This document shows, one piece after another, positions 1-7,495 of a stretch of DNA of 64,000 nucleotides. The notes under the pieces are model-generated. The model saw only the letters and a list, made by a program, of their open reading frames with translations, did no database searches and was not told where the DNA came from. The DNA is taken from NCBI RefSeq assembly GCF_943193045.1, contig NZ_CALPCN010000006.1, positions 113,744 through 177,743 of the forward strand, in the 5' to 3' direction. A program made the translations under genes and the position numbers. Source of the stretch: Pumilibacter muris. Its GTDB lineage: Bacteria > Bacillota > Clostridia > Christensenellales > Pumilibacteraceae. The stretch's first letter is position 1, and each line of letters opens with the position of its first letter.

Positions 1-1398
1 GGGGTAGACCCCAAAGCTATTTGGAACTTCGGTTTCACAGTTGCGCCTTTGCACTACTATTCCGACAGCGAACACGTTACGTCGTTCTCGATTGAAAACG
101 ACAGTTTCGGTGTGCAATATTCGTCGCTCGACTTTATGAACAACGTTCTTAAAGGCGGCAACAAGGTGGGTGTGCCCGTAGGCGCGGGTCCCTACAAGGC
201 GACCGACCGCAACGGCAGCGCTAATCCCGAGCCGGGCGCGTTCAAATCCGACAATATCGTTTACTTTACCCGTAACGACGATTTCCTTATGGGCAAGCCG
301 AAAATCAAGCTTATTCGCTATCAGGTTATAAACCAGTCGCAAAGCATAAACGTTGTTAAATCGGGCGCGGTGCACTACACGATGCCGCAGGCAACGAGCG
401 CTAACATGAACGAAATCGGCAGCGACAAAAAGGTGCTCGAATACGTTCAAAACGTTCAGCTCGGCTACGGCTATATAGGCGTGAACGCGGGCAAAATTCC
501 CGACGTGAATTTGCGCAGAGCTATTATGAGCGCGTGCGACACATCGCTTTGCATGCAGTACTACACGAACACCGCGCAAAAAATAGCGTGGCCTATGAGC
601 AAAGTTAGTTGGGCTTATCCGAGAATAAATCCTGACGACGAATACAGCTACGACGACAATTTCCGTTATCCTTACGGAGCTACCGACGCCGAAACGCAAG
701 CCACCGTTTTGGACTTTATGAGCAAGGCGCACGTTGTTAGCAAGAGCGGAGTTGCGCTCAAAGTTACGGGAAAGACGGGCGACGGATTAGACCAATACGA
801 AGACGCGTATTACAACGGCAAGCAACTTAAATTTACGTTTACAATCGCGGGCGCAAACCTTAGCGAACACCCCACTTACAACACGTTTAAAAAAGCTGCC
901 GATATTCTCAACGCTTGCGGTTGGGATATAGACGTTCGCGCCGACAACTATACTTTAACTAAGCTCGCTACCGGCGCGCTCGACGTGTGGGCGGCGGCGT
1001 GGAGCAGCACGATAGACCCCGATATGTATCAAGTTTATCACCGCAACAGCAAAGCTACCAGCGTGCTTAACTGGGGATACCGCGAACTCAAATCGGGCAA
1101 TTCGTCTAACGGATTCGGAAAAGGAACTCTTACCGCCGACTATAACAACATAGTTGTGCCGCTCAGCAAAACAATAGACGAGGCTCGCAAATACGACGAC
1201 AGAGCTAAGCGCACAGAGCTTTACAGAGAATGTCTCGAATACGTTATGGACCTTGCGGTTGAACTTCCCACATATCAAAGAAACAACATTTATTTATATA
1301 ATAAAAATATAGTTGACGGCAGCTCGCTTAACAAGAGCGACAGCGCGTTCACAAACCCGCTCAGCCGCATTTGGGAAGTAAGCCTAAAAGAAAATTAA
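1..1398 (+). CDS. oppA: Oligopeptide ABC transporter substrate-binding protein (OppA-like), 5' truncated
   Basis: The frame is open from the first base of the window, so the real start and any signal peptide lie upstream; about 465 C-terminal residues are present. The visible part resembles the C-terminal lobe of family 5 solute-binding proteins (SBP_bac_5): a segment ending in IGVNAGKIPDVNLRRAIMSA, typical of the OppA helix that follows the ligand pocket, then a tail describing peptide-transporter style lobes (WAAAWSSTIDPDMYQVYH). It lies 29 bases upstream of two permease genes and two ATPase genes in the same direction, which is the classical opp order. Its likely role is to capture peptides outside the membrane and hand them to OppB/OppC. 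Substrate specificity (oligopeptide, dipeptide or nickel) cannot be read from the sequence. Confidence 0.88.
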   Translation, partial: GVDPKAIWNFGFTVAPLHYYSDSEHVTSFSIENDSFGVQYSSLDFMNNVLKGGNKVGVPVGAGPYKATDRNGSANPEPGAFKSDNIVYFTRNDDFLMGKPKIKLIRYQVINQSQSINVVKSGAVHYTMPQATSANMNEIGSDKKVLEYVQNVQLGYGYIGVNAGKIPDVNLRRAIMSACDTSLCMQYYTNTAQKIAWPMSKVSWAYPRINPDDEYSYDDNFRYPYGATDAETQATVLDFMSKAHVVSKSGVALKVTGKTGDGLDQYEDAYYNGKQLKFTFTIAGANLSEHPTYNTFKKAADILNACGWDIDVRADNYTLTKLATGALDVWAAAWSSTIDPDMYQVYHRNSKATSVLNWGYRELKSGNSSNGFGKGTLTADYNNIVVPLSKTIDEARKYDDRAKRTELYRECLEYVMDLAVELPTYQRNNIYLYNKNIVDGSSLNKSDSAFTNPLSRIWEVSLKEN

Positions 1399-1427
1399 AA
1401 AGCGCATAGGATAAAAGAGTAGGGTTA

Positions 1428-2420
1428 ATGGTTAAATACATTGTAAAAAGAATACTGCTCGCTTTCCTTATTTTGTTCGGAGTTTCGCTAATTATCTACA
1501 CGTTGGTGCGGCTTATGCCCACCGACTTCGTAGACCAACAGTTTGCGGCGCAACAGTCGCAAGGCTCGGTTAAAGAGGAAGATATACAGCGGCTCAAAGC
1601 AATTTACGGATTGAGCGACAACAGCTTTTGGGGCATAATCAAAGGCTATTTCCAGTGGCTCGGCAATCTGCTTCGCGGCAATTTGGGGCAAAGTTTTAAA
1701 TATAACGCCCCCGTCAGCAAAGTAATTTCCGAGAACATGTGGACTTCGTTCTTTATCGCCTTTATTGCTCTCATATTTCAATTTCTTATTGCTATTCCGC
1801 TCGGAGTTACGGCGGCTACGCATCAGTACAGCGCGCGCGACTACGCGGTTACGGTGTTCACCATGATAGGAATAAGCTTTCCGAGCTTTTTCTTTGCGGC
1901 AATCCTTATTAAGGTTTTCGCGGTGGATTTGGGTTGGTTTCCCATTCAAGGTATGGCGGACGCTTCCTCTACCGAAACGGGCGGGCTGATGTATTTCTTT
2001 GACAACATTCACCATATAATTCTGCCTATCTTTACTCTTGTTGTGCTAAGCATAGGCTCGCTTATGCGCTACACAAGAACCAACACGCTCGAAGTTTTAA
2101 ACGCCGATTATATTAGAACGGCTCGCGCGAAAGGACTTAAAGAAAGCAAGGTTATTTATAAACACGCTTTCAGAAATACTTTGATTCCGCTTGTAACGTT
2201 GCTTGCGGGAATTTTGCCCACGCTGTTTTCGGGCGCGATGATTATCGAACAGGTATTCTCGCTTCCCGGCATAGGCAACCTTGCGTATAAGGCGCAAATT
2301 GCGGGCGACATACCGTTTATTATGGGCTACAATATGTTCCTTGCGGTGCTCAGCGTTCTCGGAACGCTTTTGTCCGATATTATGTACGTTGTGGTTGACC
2401 CGCGCGTTAAATTAACTTAA
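1428..2420 (+). CDS. oppB: Oligopeptide ABC transporter permease OppB
   Basis: A 330-residue inner-membrane permease of the binding-protein-dependent transport family. An N-terminal membrane helix (residues 7-27) is followed by an extracytoplasmic loop and at least five further hydrophobic segments. The EAA loop that docks on the ATPase is visible as EVLNADYIRTARAKGL near residue 222, followed by the usual HAFRNTLIP. Length and order match OppB/DppB. The ATG at 1428 has a GGGTTAA-type weak ribosome-binding site after the oppA stop. It would form the translocation channel together with OppC. Confidence 0.93.
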   Translation: MVKYIVKRILLAFLILFGVSLIIYTLVRLMPTDFVDQQFAAQQSQGSVKEEDIQRLKAIYGLSDNSFWGIIKGYFQWLGNLLRGNLGQSFKYNAPVSKVISENMWTSFFIAFIALIFQFLIAIPLGVTAATHQYSARDYAVTVFTMIGISFPSFFFAAILIKVFAVDLGWFPIQGMADASSTETGGLMYFFDNIHHIILPIFTLVVLSIGSLMRYTRTNTLEVLNADYIRTARAKGLKESKVIYKHAFRNTLIPLVTLLAGILPTLFSGAMIIEQVFSLPGIGNLAYKAQIAGDIPFIMGYNMFLAVLSVLGTLLSDIMYVVVDPRVKLT

Positions 2421-2437
2421 AGAAGGAGGAAAAGGAT

Positions 2438-3577
2438 ATGAACGAAGAAAAAAATATCCGCGCTGCCTCCGAAGTAATCGAAGACGCGGCGGCGCGTTCC
2501 GTTTCCGAACTTACGCTCGGAAATGCCGACGAGACTAACGCGATTTTATCGGAGCAAGCGCCTGCAGCCCAAACGCTTAACGAGCCGCTTGACGCAAACG
2601 TTAAAACGCTTTCTCCTTTCATGCTTGTTATGAAACGGTTTTTCCGCAGCAGACTGAGCATGGTGGGGCTTACTCTAATTATTTTGTTGTTTTTGTTCTC
2701 GTTTTTGGGACCCGTTATTTTCAACCGTTGGGGCGAAACTCAAACCGATTACGGCGGAAAAGAGGAAATAATTTCGGTGCCCGTAACCGTTACGGACGCC
2801 GACGGAAACGAAACCGAAATCATTCAGGTAACGGTTGCCAAACAACCTATAAACACTTTGTCGCCGCCGTCGTTAAAACACTGGCTCGGCACCGACAAGG
2901 CGGGAATGGACGTGTTCACCCGCATAATGTACGGCGGACGAATTTCGCTGACAATTTCTATCTTGGTCGTGTTGCTCGAAACGGTTATAGGCGTAATTTT
3001 GGGCGGACTCGCGGGCTATTTCGGCAAGTGGGTAGACCAGGTTATAATGCGTATTGTAGACATTTTCAGTTGCGTTCCGACGTTGCCGCTCCTTTTAATT
3101 GCGGGTTCGTTGTTAGACGCATGGAAAGTGGACCCGAGTTTGCGTATTTATTATCTTATGGTGATACTTACGTTTCTCGGTTGGGCGGGCACTGCGCGAA
3201 TAGTGCGCGGTCAGATTTTGTATTTGCGAGAGCAGGAATACATGGTTGCCGCCGAAGCTATGGGGCTTAGCACAGCCCGAAAGATATTCAAGCATTTGGT
3301 GCCAAACGTTATGCCGCAACTTATTGTTTCCATGACGCTCGGACTTGGCAGCACGATACTGTACGAGGCGAGCCTAAGCTATTTGGGGCTTGGCGTTAAA
3401 GCTCCGTATGCGGCGTGGGGCACAATGATAAACATAATCACCGAAGACGTGAACGTGTTGCAATACAATCCGTGGGTGTGGGTGCCTTCGGGCGTGCTAA
3501 TCGTTTTGGCTGTGCTTGCGTTTAACTTTATAGGAGACGGTCTGCGCGACGCGCTCGACCCGAAAATGAAGAGGTAG
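2438..3577 (+). CDS. oppC: Oligopeptide ABC transporter permease OppC
   Basis: A 379-residue permease, longer than the usual 300 residues. The first 60 residues are an acidic, Ala-rich cytoplasmic tail before membrane helix 1 (about residues 70-93). The loop after helix 1 holds an unusual insert rich in Val, Thr and Asp (VPVTVTDADGNETEIIQVTV, about residues 109-128). The EAA loop reads EYMVAAEAMGLSTARKIFKH near residue 267. AAAGAAGGAGGAAAAGG just before the ATG is a strong ribosome-binding site. It partners OppB in the membrane channel. The extra tail and insert parallel the long tails on the two neighbouring ATPases, suggesting a lineage-specific elaboration of this transporter. Confidence 0.92.
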   Translation: MNEEKNIRAASEVIEDAAARSVSELTLGNADETNAILSEQAPAAQTLNEPLDANVKTLSPFMLVMKRFFRSRLSMVGLTLIILLFLFSFLGPVIFNRWGETQTDYGGKEEIISVPVTVTDADGNETEIIQVTVAKQPINTLSPPSLKHWLGTDKAGMDVFTRIMYGGRISLTISILVVLLETVIGVILGGLAGYFGKWVDQVIMRIVDIFSCVPTLPLLLIAGSLLDAWKVDPSLRIYYLMVILTFLGWAGTARIVRGQILYLREQEYMVAAEAMGLSTARKIFKHLVPNVMPQLIVSMTLGLGSTILYEASLSYLGLGVKAPYAAWGTMINIITEDVNVLQYNPWVWVPSGVLIVLAVLAFNFIGDGLRDALDPKMKR

Positions 3578-3580
3578 GCT

Positions 3581-5653
3581 ATGGCGACGAAGAAAAGTAA
3601 CATTACTTCGGCGGCAAAGCCCGAAGATAAAGAAAAATTGAAAACGGCGGAAAGCGAGGTTAAAGCTACGGCAACGGCAAGCTCTTCCGCTAAAAAAGCC
3701 GCTACGAAAACAACCGCTACGAGCGCGAAAAAAACAAATTCGACGAGCGCGAAAAAGACCGCTACTGCGAAAACGACTTCTGCGGGAACAAAGAAAACGA
3801 GTTCCTCGACGAAATCAACTTCTACGGGCGTAAAGAAAACTTCTACTGCGAAAACGACTTCTGCGGGAACGGCGAAAACAAGTTCCTCAACGAAATCAAC
3901 GGCGACGGGCGTTAAAAAAACCGCGCCCGAAATGGAAAAAGCCGCTACGTCCGAACCGTCGGAAATAACCGTCGAGAACGCGGCGACGGCTAACGTGTCG
4001 GAAAGCGTAGAGCAGGCGGTTGTTGCCGAAGTAACCGCTACGGTTAGCGAGCCGCAAGAAACGGCTACCGAGTTCGAAGAGGAAAAATCGGACGAAACTC
4101 CGAATACCGTTCCCGCCGCCGACGCGGAAACGGGCGACGCGGTTTCCGACACGCAGGTAAGCGAAGAGCAAAAAAATATTTTTGTTTCGGAATCGGAAAA
4201 ATCGGACGAAGGCGGGTTCGCAGTTGAAGAACCCGTTGAAAAGAACAAGTTCAAAAAAATCATATCGCGTATTAAAAGCTGGTATGCTGGCAAATTCCGT
4301 AACAAGCATTATATTTCGCGCAAAGAGAGCAAGCGCATAAGCAAAGAAAACATGCGCACAATGCGTTCTTTCGAAAAAAGAAAGAAGCGGCGCGTGTCTC
4401 CCGAAGAATACACCACTCAAATGCGCGACAGCCGCAACATTGTGGAATTCGAGAATTTGCACACCTATTTCTATACCGACGCGGGCGTTGTTAAAGCTGT
4501 GAACGGCGTGTCGTTCGATATTCCGCAGTCGAGCACCGTAGGCGTGGTGGGCGAGTCGGGTTGCGGCAAAAGCGTAACTTCGCTTTCTTTGATGCAGCTC
4601 GTGCAAGCGCCGCAAGGGCAAATTGCCGACGGTTCGATTCGTTTTAAATCGCTCGACTACAAGCTTGACGGTAGCGGCAAGCCTATTCCTATTTGGGAAT
4701 ACGAACTCGACGAGAACGGCAACGAAGCTTTGGACGAGAACGGAAATAAAAAAATTCTAACGCGCGCCAAAACCGACAAAAAGGGCAACGTTGTGCTCGA
4801 TAAATTCGGCAATCCCATTATGGAGAACGTGCAAAAAACGGGCAGTAGCGGCGTCTTGTTGTTCGAAATGGAAGAAAAGGCGTATGACATTGCAAAAATG
4901 CCTGTGCGCGACATGAACAAAATTCGCGGGCGTCAAATATCGATGATATTTCAAGAGCCGATGACGAGCCTTAACCCTGTGCTCACCATAGGCAACCAAC
5001 TCGACGAAGTAAGCTTGTTGCACCTGCCGGGCGCTACGAAGCAAATCGCCAAAGCCAAAAGTTTGGAAATGCTCAATCTTGTGGGCATAGCCATGCCCGA
5101 GCGCGTATATAAAAGCTATCCGCACGAACTGTCGGGCGGTATGCGTCAGCGCGTTATGATAGCTATGGCGCTTGCGTGCAATCCCCGCCTTATTATAGCC
5201 GACGAGCCTACAACCGCGCTCGACGTTACCATTCAAGCGCAGGTACTCGACCTGTTGCGCGACATAAAGCACAAAATCGACGGCAGCATTATGCTTATTA
5301 CCCACGATTTGGGCGTTATAGCCGAAATGGCGGATTTCGTTGTGGTTATGTATGCGGGTCGCATAGTGGAAATGGGCACGGTGCAAGAAATTTTCGACAA
5401 CCCGCTGCACCCTTACACGGTGGGGCTTCAAAAGAGCAAGCCGAGCATGAACTCGGAGGGAGAACGGCTGTTCAACATTCCCGGCAACGTTCCCAACCCC
5501 ATAAACATGCCCGAATATTGCTATTTCAGAGAGCGTTGTTCTCGTTCGTGCGAGGCGTGCGCGCAAAAATTCCCCGATATGGTTAGCGTGAGCCCCACTC
5601 ATAAGGTGGCGTGCTATCTGTACGGAAAGGAGGGGACAAATGGCAAGCAATAA
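3581..5653 (+). CDS. oppD: Oligopeptide ABC transporter ATPase OppD with a histone-like N-terminal extension
   Basis: The C-terminal 400 residues are an OppD/DppD ATPase: Walker A GESGCGKS at about residue 324, Q-loop MIFQEPMTSLNPVL, signature LSGGMRQR at about residue 517, Walker B LIIADEPTTALD, and the C-terminal oligopeptide-transporter domain with its Cys-rich CYFRERCSRSC segment. Two things are odd. About 285 residues precede the ABC domain: first a Lys/Thr/Ala/Ser-rich stretch with two 27-residue tandem repeats, then an acidic Val/Glu stretch, then a very basic segment. Between Walker A and the Q-loop there is an insert of about 75 residues (roughly 365-440) with repeated D-x-NGN motifs. 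The usual family length is 320-360 residues. It hydrolyses ATP for peptide uptake; the role of the tail is unknown. Confidence 0.93.
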   Translation: MATKKSNITSAAKPEDKEKLKTAESEVKATATASSSAKKAATKTTATSAKKTNSTSAKKTATAKTTSAGTKKTSSSTKSTSTGVKKTSTAKTTSAGTAKTSSSTKSTATGVKKTAPEMEKAATSEPSEITVENAATANVSESVEQAVVAEVTATVSEPQETATEFEEEKSDETPNTVPAADAETGDAVSDTQVSEEQKNIFVSESEKSDEGGFAVEEPVEKNKFKKIISRIKSWYAGKFRNKHYISRKESKRISKENMRTMRSFEKRKKRRVSPEEYTTQMRDSRNIVEFENLHTYFYTDAGVVKAVNGVSFDIPQSSTVGVVGESGCGKSVTSLSLMQLVQAPQGQIADGSIRFKSLDYKLDGSGKPIPIWEYELDENGNEALDENGNKKILTRAKTDKKGNVVLDKFGNPIMENVQKTGSSGVLLFEMEEKAYDIAKMPVRDMNKIRGRQISMIFQEPMTSLNPVLTIGNQLDEVSLLHLPGATKQIAKAKSLEMLNLVGIAMPERVYKSYPHELSGGMRQRVMIAMALACNPRLIIADEPTTALDVTIQAQVLDLLRDIKHKIDGSIMLITHDLGVIAEMADFVVVMYAGRIVEMGTVQEIFDNPLHPYTVGLQKSKPSMNSEGERLFNIPGNVPNPINMPEYCYFRERCSRSCEACAQKFPDMVSVSPTHKVACYLYGKEGTNGKQ
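3764..3925 (+). repeat. Two 81-bp direct repeats inside oppD
   Basis: Copies at 3764-3844 and 3845-3925 encode two near-identical 27-residue units beginning TAKTTSAGT and ending TGVKKT. Differences are mostly single substitutions such as AAG to GCG. They sit in the Lys/Thr-rich tail, so copy number could vary without disturbing the ATPase fold. Confidence 0.85.
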
Positions 5654-6830
5654 CGGCTCTAAGCCGAAAGATAAAAAAGTTTCCGCTACCGATGCGGCAA
5701 CCGACGCCGTTTTGGAATCGGCTCAAGCCGACGCGGCAATCGAAGCTGCTAACGGCGTTGAAACAGATGCTTCGGAAAATGCGAACGCGGTAGAAGCGGA
5801 TTCAATTACGGCTTCGGGTGCCGAAAAGCCCGCCGCAGAAGAGGATTTAACCGATTCTTCAAAATATTTATTGCGTGTTCGCAATCTTAAAAAATATTTC
5901 CCCATTAAAAAGGACTTTTTCGGGCGTCCTACCGCGCAACTCAGAGCGGTAGACGACGTTTCGTTCGATTTGGAGCGCGGCAAAACTTTGGGCATAGTGG
6001 GAGAATCCGGTTGCGGCAAAACCACTATGGGTAGAACAATTCTTAAATTGCATCAGCCGACGGACGGAAAAATTTATTTTGACGGCGTGGATATTGCGCC
6101 GCTTCCGCCGAGCAGGCTTCGCCCGTTGCGCACCAAAATGCAAATAATTTTCCAAGACCCGTATTCGTCGTTGCCTCCCCGTATGCCGGTAGGAGGAATA
6201 ATAGGCGAGGCGGTGAAGTATCATAAAATCGTGCCGAAAGAGCAACTCCATTCCTACGTTTTGGATATTATGGATAAGTGCGGCTTGCGCGACTATTATT
6301 ACGAACGTTATCCGCACGAATTTTCGGGCGGTCAGCGTCAAAGAATTTGCATAGCTCGCGCTTTGGCGGTTAATCCCGAACTCATTGTGTGCGACGAACC
6401 CGTTTCGGCGCTCGACGTTTCCATTCAGGCGCAAATAATAAACTTATTGAAAGATTTGCAGCAGTCGCTCGGGCTTACCTATTTGTTTATATCGCACGAT
6501 TTGAGCGTTGTTAAACATATATCGGATAACGTGGGCGTTATGTATTTGGGTAGCATGGTTGAGTTCGGCTCGAACAAAAGTATTTTCTCAAACCCTATGC
6601 ACCCGTACACTCAGGCGCTGTTTTCGGCGGTGCCCGTGCCCGACCCCAAAGTGAAAATGAACCGAATAATTCTTTCGGGCGATATTCCTTCGCCCGCGAA
6701 TCCGCCTTCGGGCTGTAAGTTCCATACCCGTTGCCCTAAATGCACCGACGTATGCAAAGAAAAAGCTCCCGTTTACCGCGAGTATGAAGAAGGGCATTTT
6801 GTGGCTTGCCATTTATACCCGCAGGAGTAG
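5640..6830 (+). CDS. oppF: Oligopeptide ABC transporter ATPase OppF
   Basis: A 396-residue ATPase. Walker A GESGCGKT is at about residue 121, the Q-loop is IIFQDPYSSLPPRMPVG, the signature is FSGGQRQRICIARAL, Walker B is LIVCDEPVSALD, and the C-terminal Cys motif CKFHTRCPKCTDVCKEKAP is present. The first 75 residues are an Ala/Glu/Asp-rich, low-complexity tail that standard OppF proteins lack. The ATG overlaps the end of oppD by 14 bases and has GGAGGGG as ribosome-binding site, so the two ATPases are translationally coupled. It pairs with OppD as the second nucleotide-binding subunit. Confidence 0.94.
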   Translation: MASNNGSKPKDKKVSATDAATDAVLESAQADAAIEAANGVETDASENANAVEADSITASGAEKPAAEEDLTDSSKYLLRVRNLKKYFPIKKDFFGRPTAQLRAVDDVSFDLERGKTLGIVGESGCGKTTMGRTILKLHQPTDGKIYFDGVDIAPLPPSRLRPLRTKMQIIFQDPYSSLPPRMPVGGIIGEAVKYHKIVPKEQLHSYVLDIMDKCGLRDYYYERYPHEFSGGQRQRICIARALAVNPELIVCDEPVSALDVSIQAQIINLLKDLQQSLGLTYLFISHDLSVVKHISDNVGVMYLGSMVEFGSNKSIFSNPMHPYTQALFSAVPVPDPKVKMNRIILSGDIPSPANPPSGCKFHTRCPKCTDVCKEKAPVYREYEEGHFVACHLYPQE

Positions 6831-6957
6831 TTTTGAAAGTTCGCGCTAAGGCTCTGAGAGGATTGTGTGAAAGCGCTTTTTCCCGCTAACTCGATAATAT
6901 TGCCCGTCGTGACGCGATTGTGCTTTCAAAAGGATATAGACAAATAAAAGAAAAAGA
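6831..6957. other. Intergenic stretch closed by a long-range inverted repeat
   Basis: TTTTGAAAG at 6832-6840 can pair with CTTTCAAAAG at 6922-6931, enclosing about 80 bases with smaller complementary patches (for example GAAAGCGC and GCGATTGTGC). No U-tract follows, so it is not an ordinary terminator. It could be a structured 3' region of the opp mRNA or a small RNA. No coding signal was seen. Confidence 0.3.
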
Positions 6958-7224
6958 ATGAAAAAGAAAGACGAATACGGCATTCAAACAAAAAAGAAAA
7001 AAACCAAGTTTGTAGACGACGGCAGAACTGTGGCGGATATGAACGTTGAGGGAATGCCGTGTTACAGAGGCAAAAACTACGAGCCCGACAAAATGCCCAA
7101 ACTTACGCGGGCGGAGCGTCGGGCGGTGTTTAAAGGCACGTTTTTGTCTATGATTAAACCGCTGTTGTGCACAATATGCGGGCTTGGAATAACCGCAATT
7201 TTAATTTGGCTGTGGTTGCGTTAA
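6958..7224 (+). CDS. Small single-pass membrane protein of unknown function
   Basis: An 88-residue protein with a Lys-rich N-terminus (KTKKKKTK-type run in residues 2-17), a polar middle containing MPCYRGKNYEPDKMPKLTRAE, and one C-terminal membrane helix (about residues 66-87, ending WLWLR). The shape suggests a cytoplasmic domain anchored by a C-terminal helix. The family is not recognised. It follows oppF in the same direction and ends just before a terminator, so it may be the last gene of the opp transcript. The ribosome-binding site is poor (AAAGAAAAAGA). Confidence 0.6.
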   Translation: MKKKDEYGIQTKKKKTKFVDDGRTVADMNVEGMPCYRGKNYEPDKMPKLTRAERRAVFKGTFLSMIKPLLCTICGLGITAILIWLWLR

Positions 7225-7236
7225 ACCGTAAGCGAC

Positions 7237-7270
7237 AGGGCGTAGACAATGTCTGCGCCCTTTCTTTTTG
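7237..7270 (+). terminator. Rho-independent terminator
   Basis: A hairpin with stem AGGGCGTAGAC / GTCTGCGCCCT and loop AAT is followed by TTCTTTTT. It closes the opp operon and the small membrane protein gene. Confidence 0.85.
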
Positions 7271-7310
7271 AATAAAAACAAAAAAACATAATTTATTTTT
7301 TCTGAACCTA

Positions 7311-7339
7311 TTGACAAGACGCAAAAAGCATGTTATACT
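7311..7339 (+). promoter_or_regulatory. Strong sigma-A type promoter
   Basis: TTGACA (7311-7316), a 17-base spacer and TATACT (7334-7339) preceded by TGT as an extended -10. Transcription would start near 7346 and read through a leader of about 150 bases into the SGNH lipoprotein gene. Confidence 0.88.
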
Positions 7340-7346
7340 GTATTTA

Positions 7347-7495
7347 TCGTTGAGGTTATTCGAAAAACCTCGCGAGTTATTCGAATAACTGCGCGAGGCG
7401 ATTCGAGAAACCGAACGAATTGCGAAAATATGCTTTAAAAGAGCATTCAATTCGCGCGTAGAGCACACACTAAATAATATTGTAGGGAGAAATCG
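7347..7495 (+). promoter_or_regulatory. Structured 5' leader with mutually exclusive hairpins
   Basis: Hairpin A pairs GAGGTT (7352-7357) with AACCTC (7366-7371). Hairpin B (7368-7398) pairs CCTCGCG plus AGTTATT with AATAACT plus CGCGAGG. Both need the CCTC at 7368-7371, so only one can form. A third hairpin (7416-7454) pairs CGAATTG with CAATTCG around an inner ATGCT/AGCAT stem. The leader ends in GGGAGAAATCG before the ATG. The arrangement resembles a cis-acting RNA switch, but no known riboswitch class is recognised and no U-tract terminator is present. Confidence 0.5.

Noticed and set aside
1..48. A start codon (TTG at 49) for the first gene
   Set aside because: The frame is open to base 1 and reads as OppA-like sequence before 49, so the gene is cut by the window edge.
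3379..4305. A 308-codon minus-strand frame rich in Ser and Val
   Set aside because: It mirrors the Lys/Thr repeat region of oppD and has repetitive composition, no ribosome-binding site and no recognisable domain.
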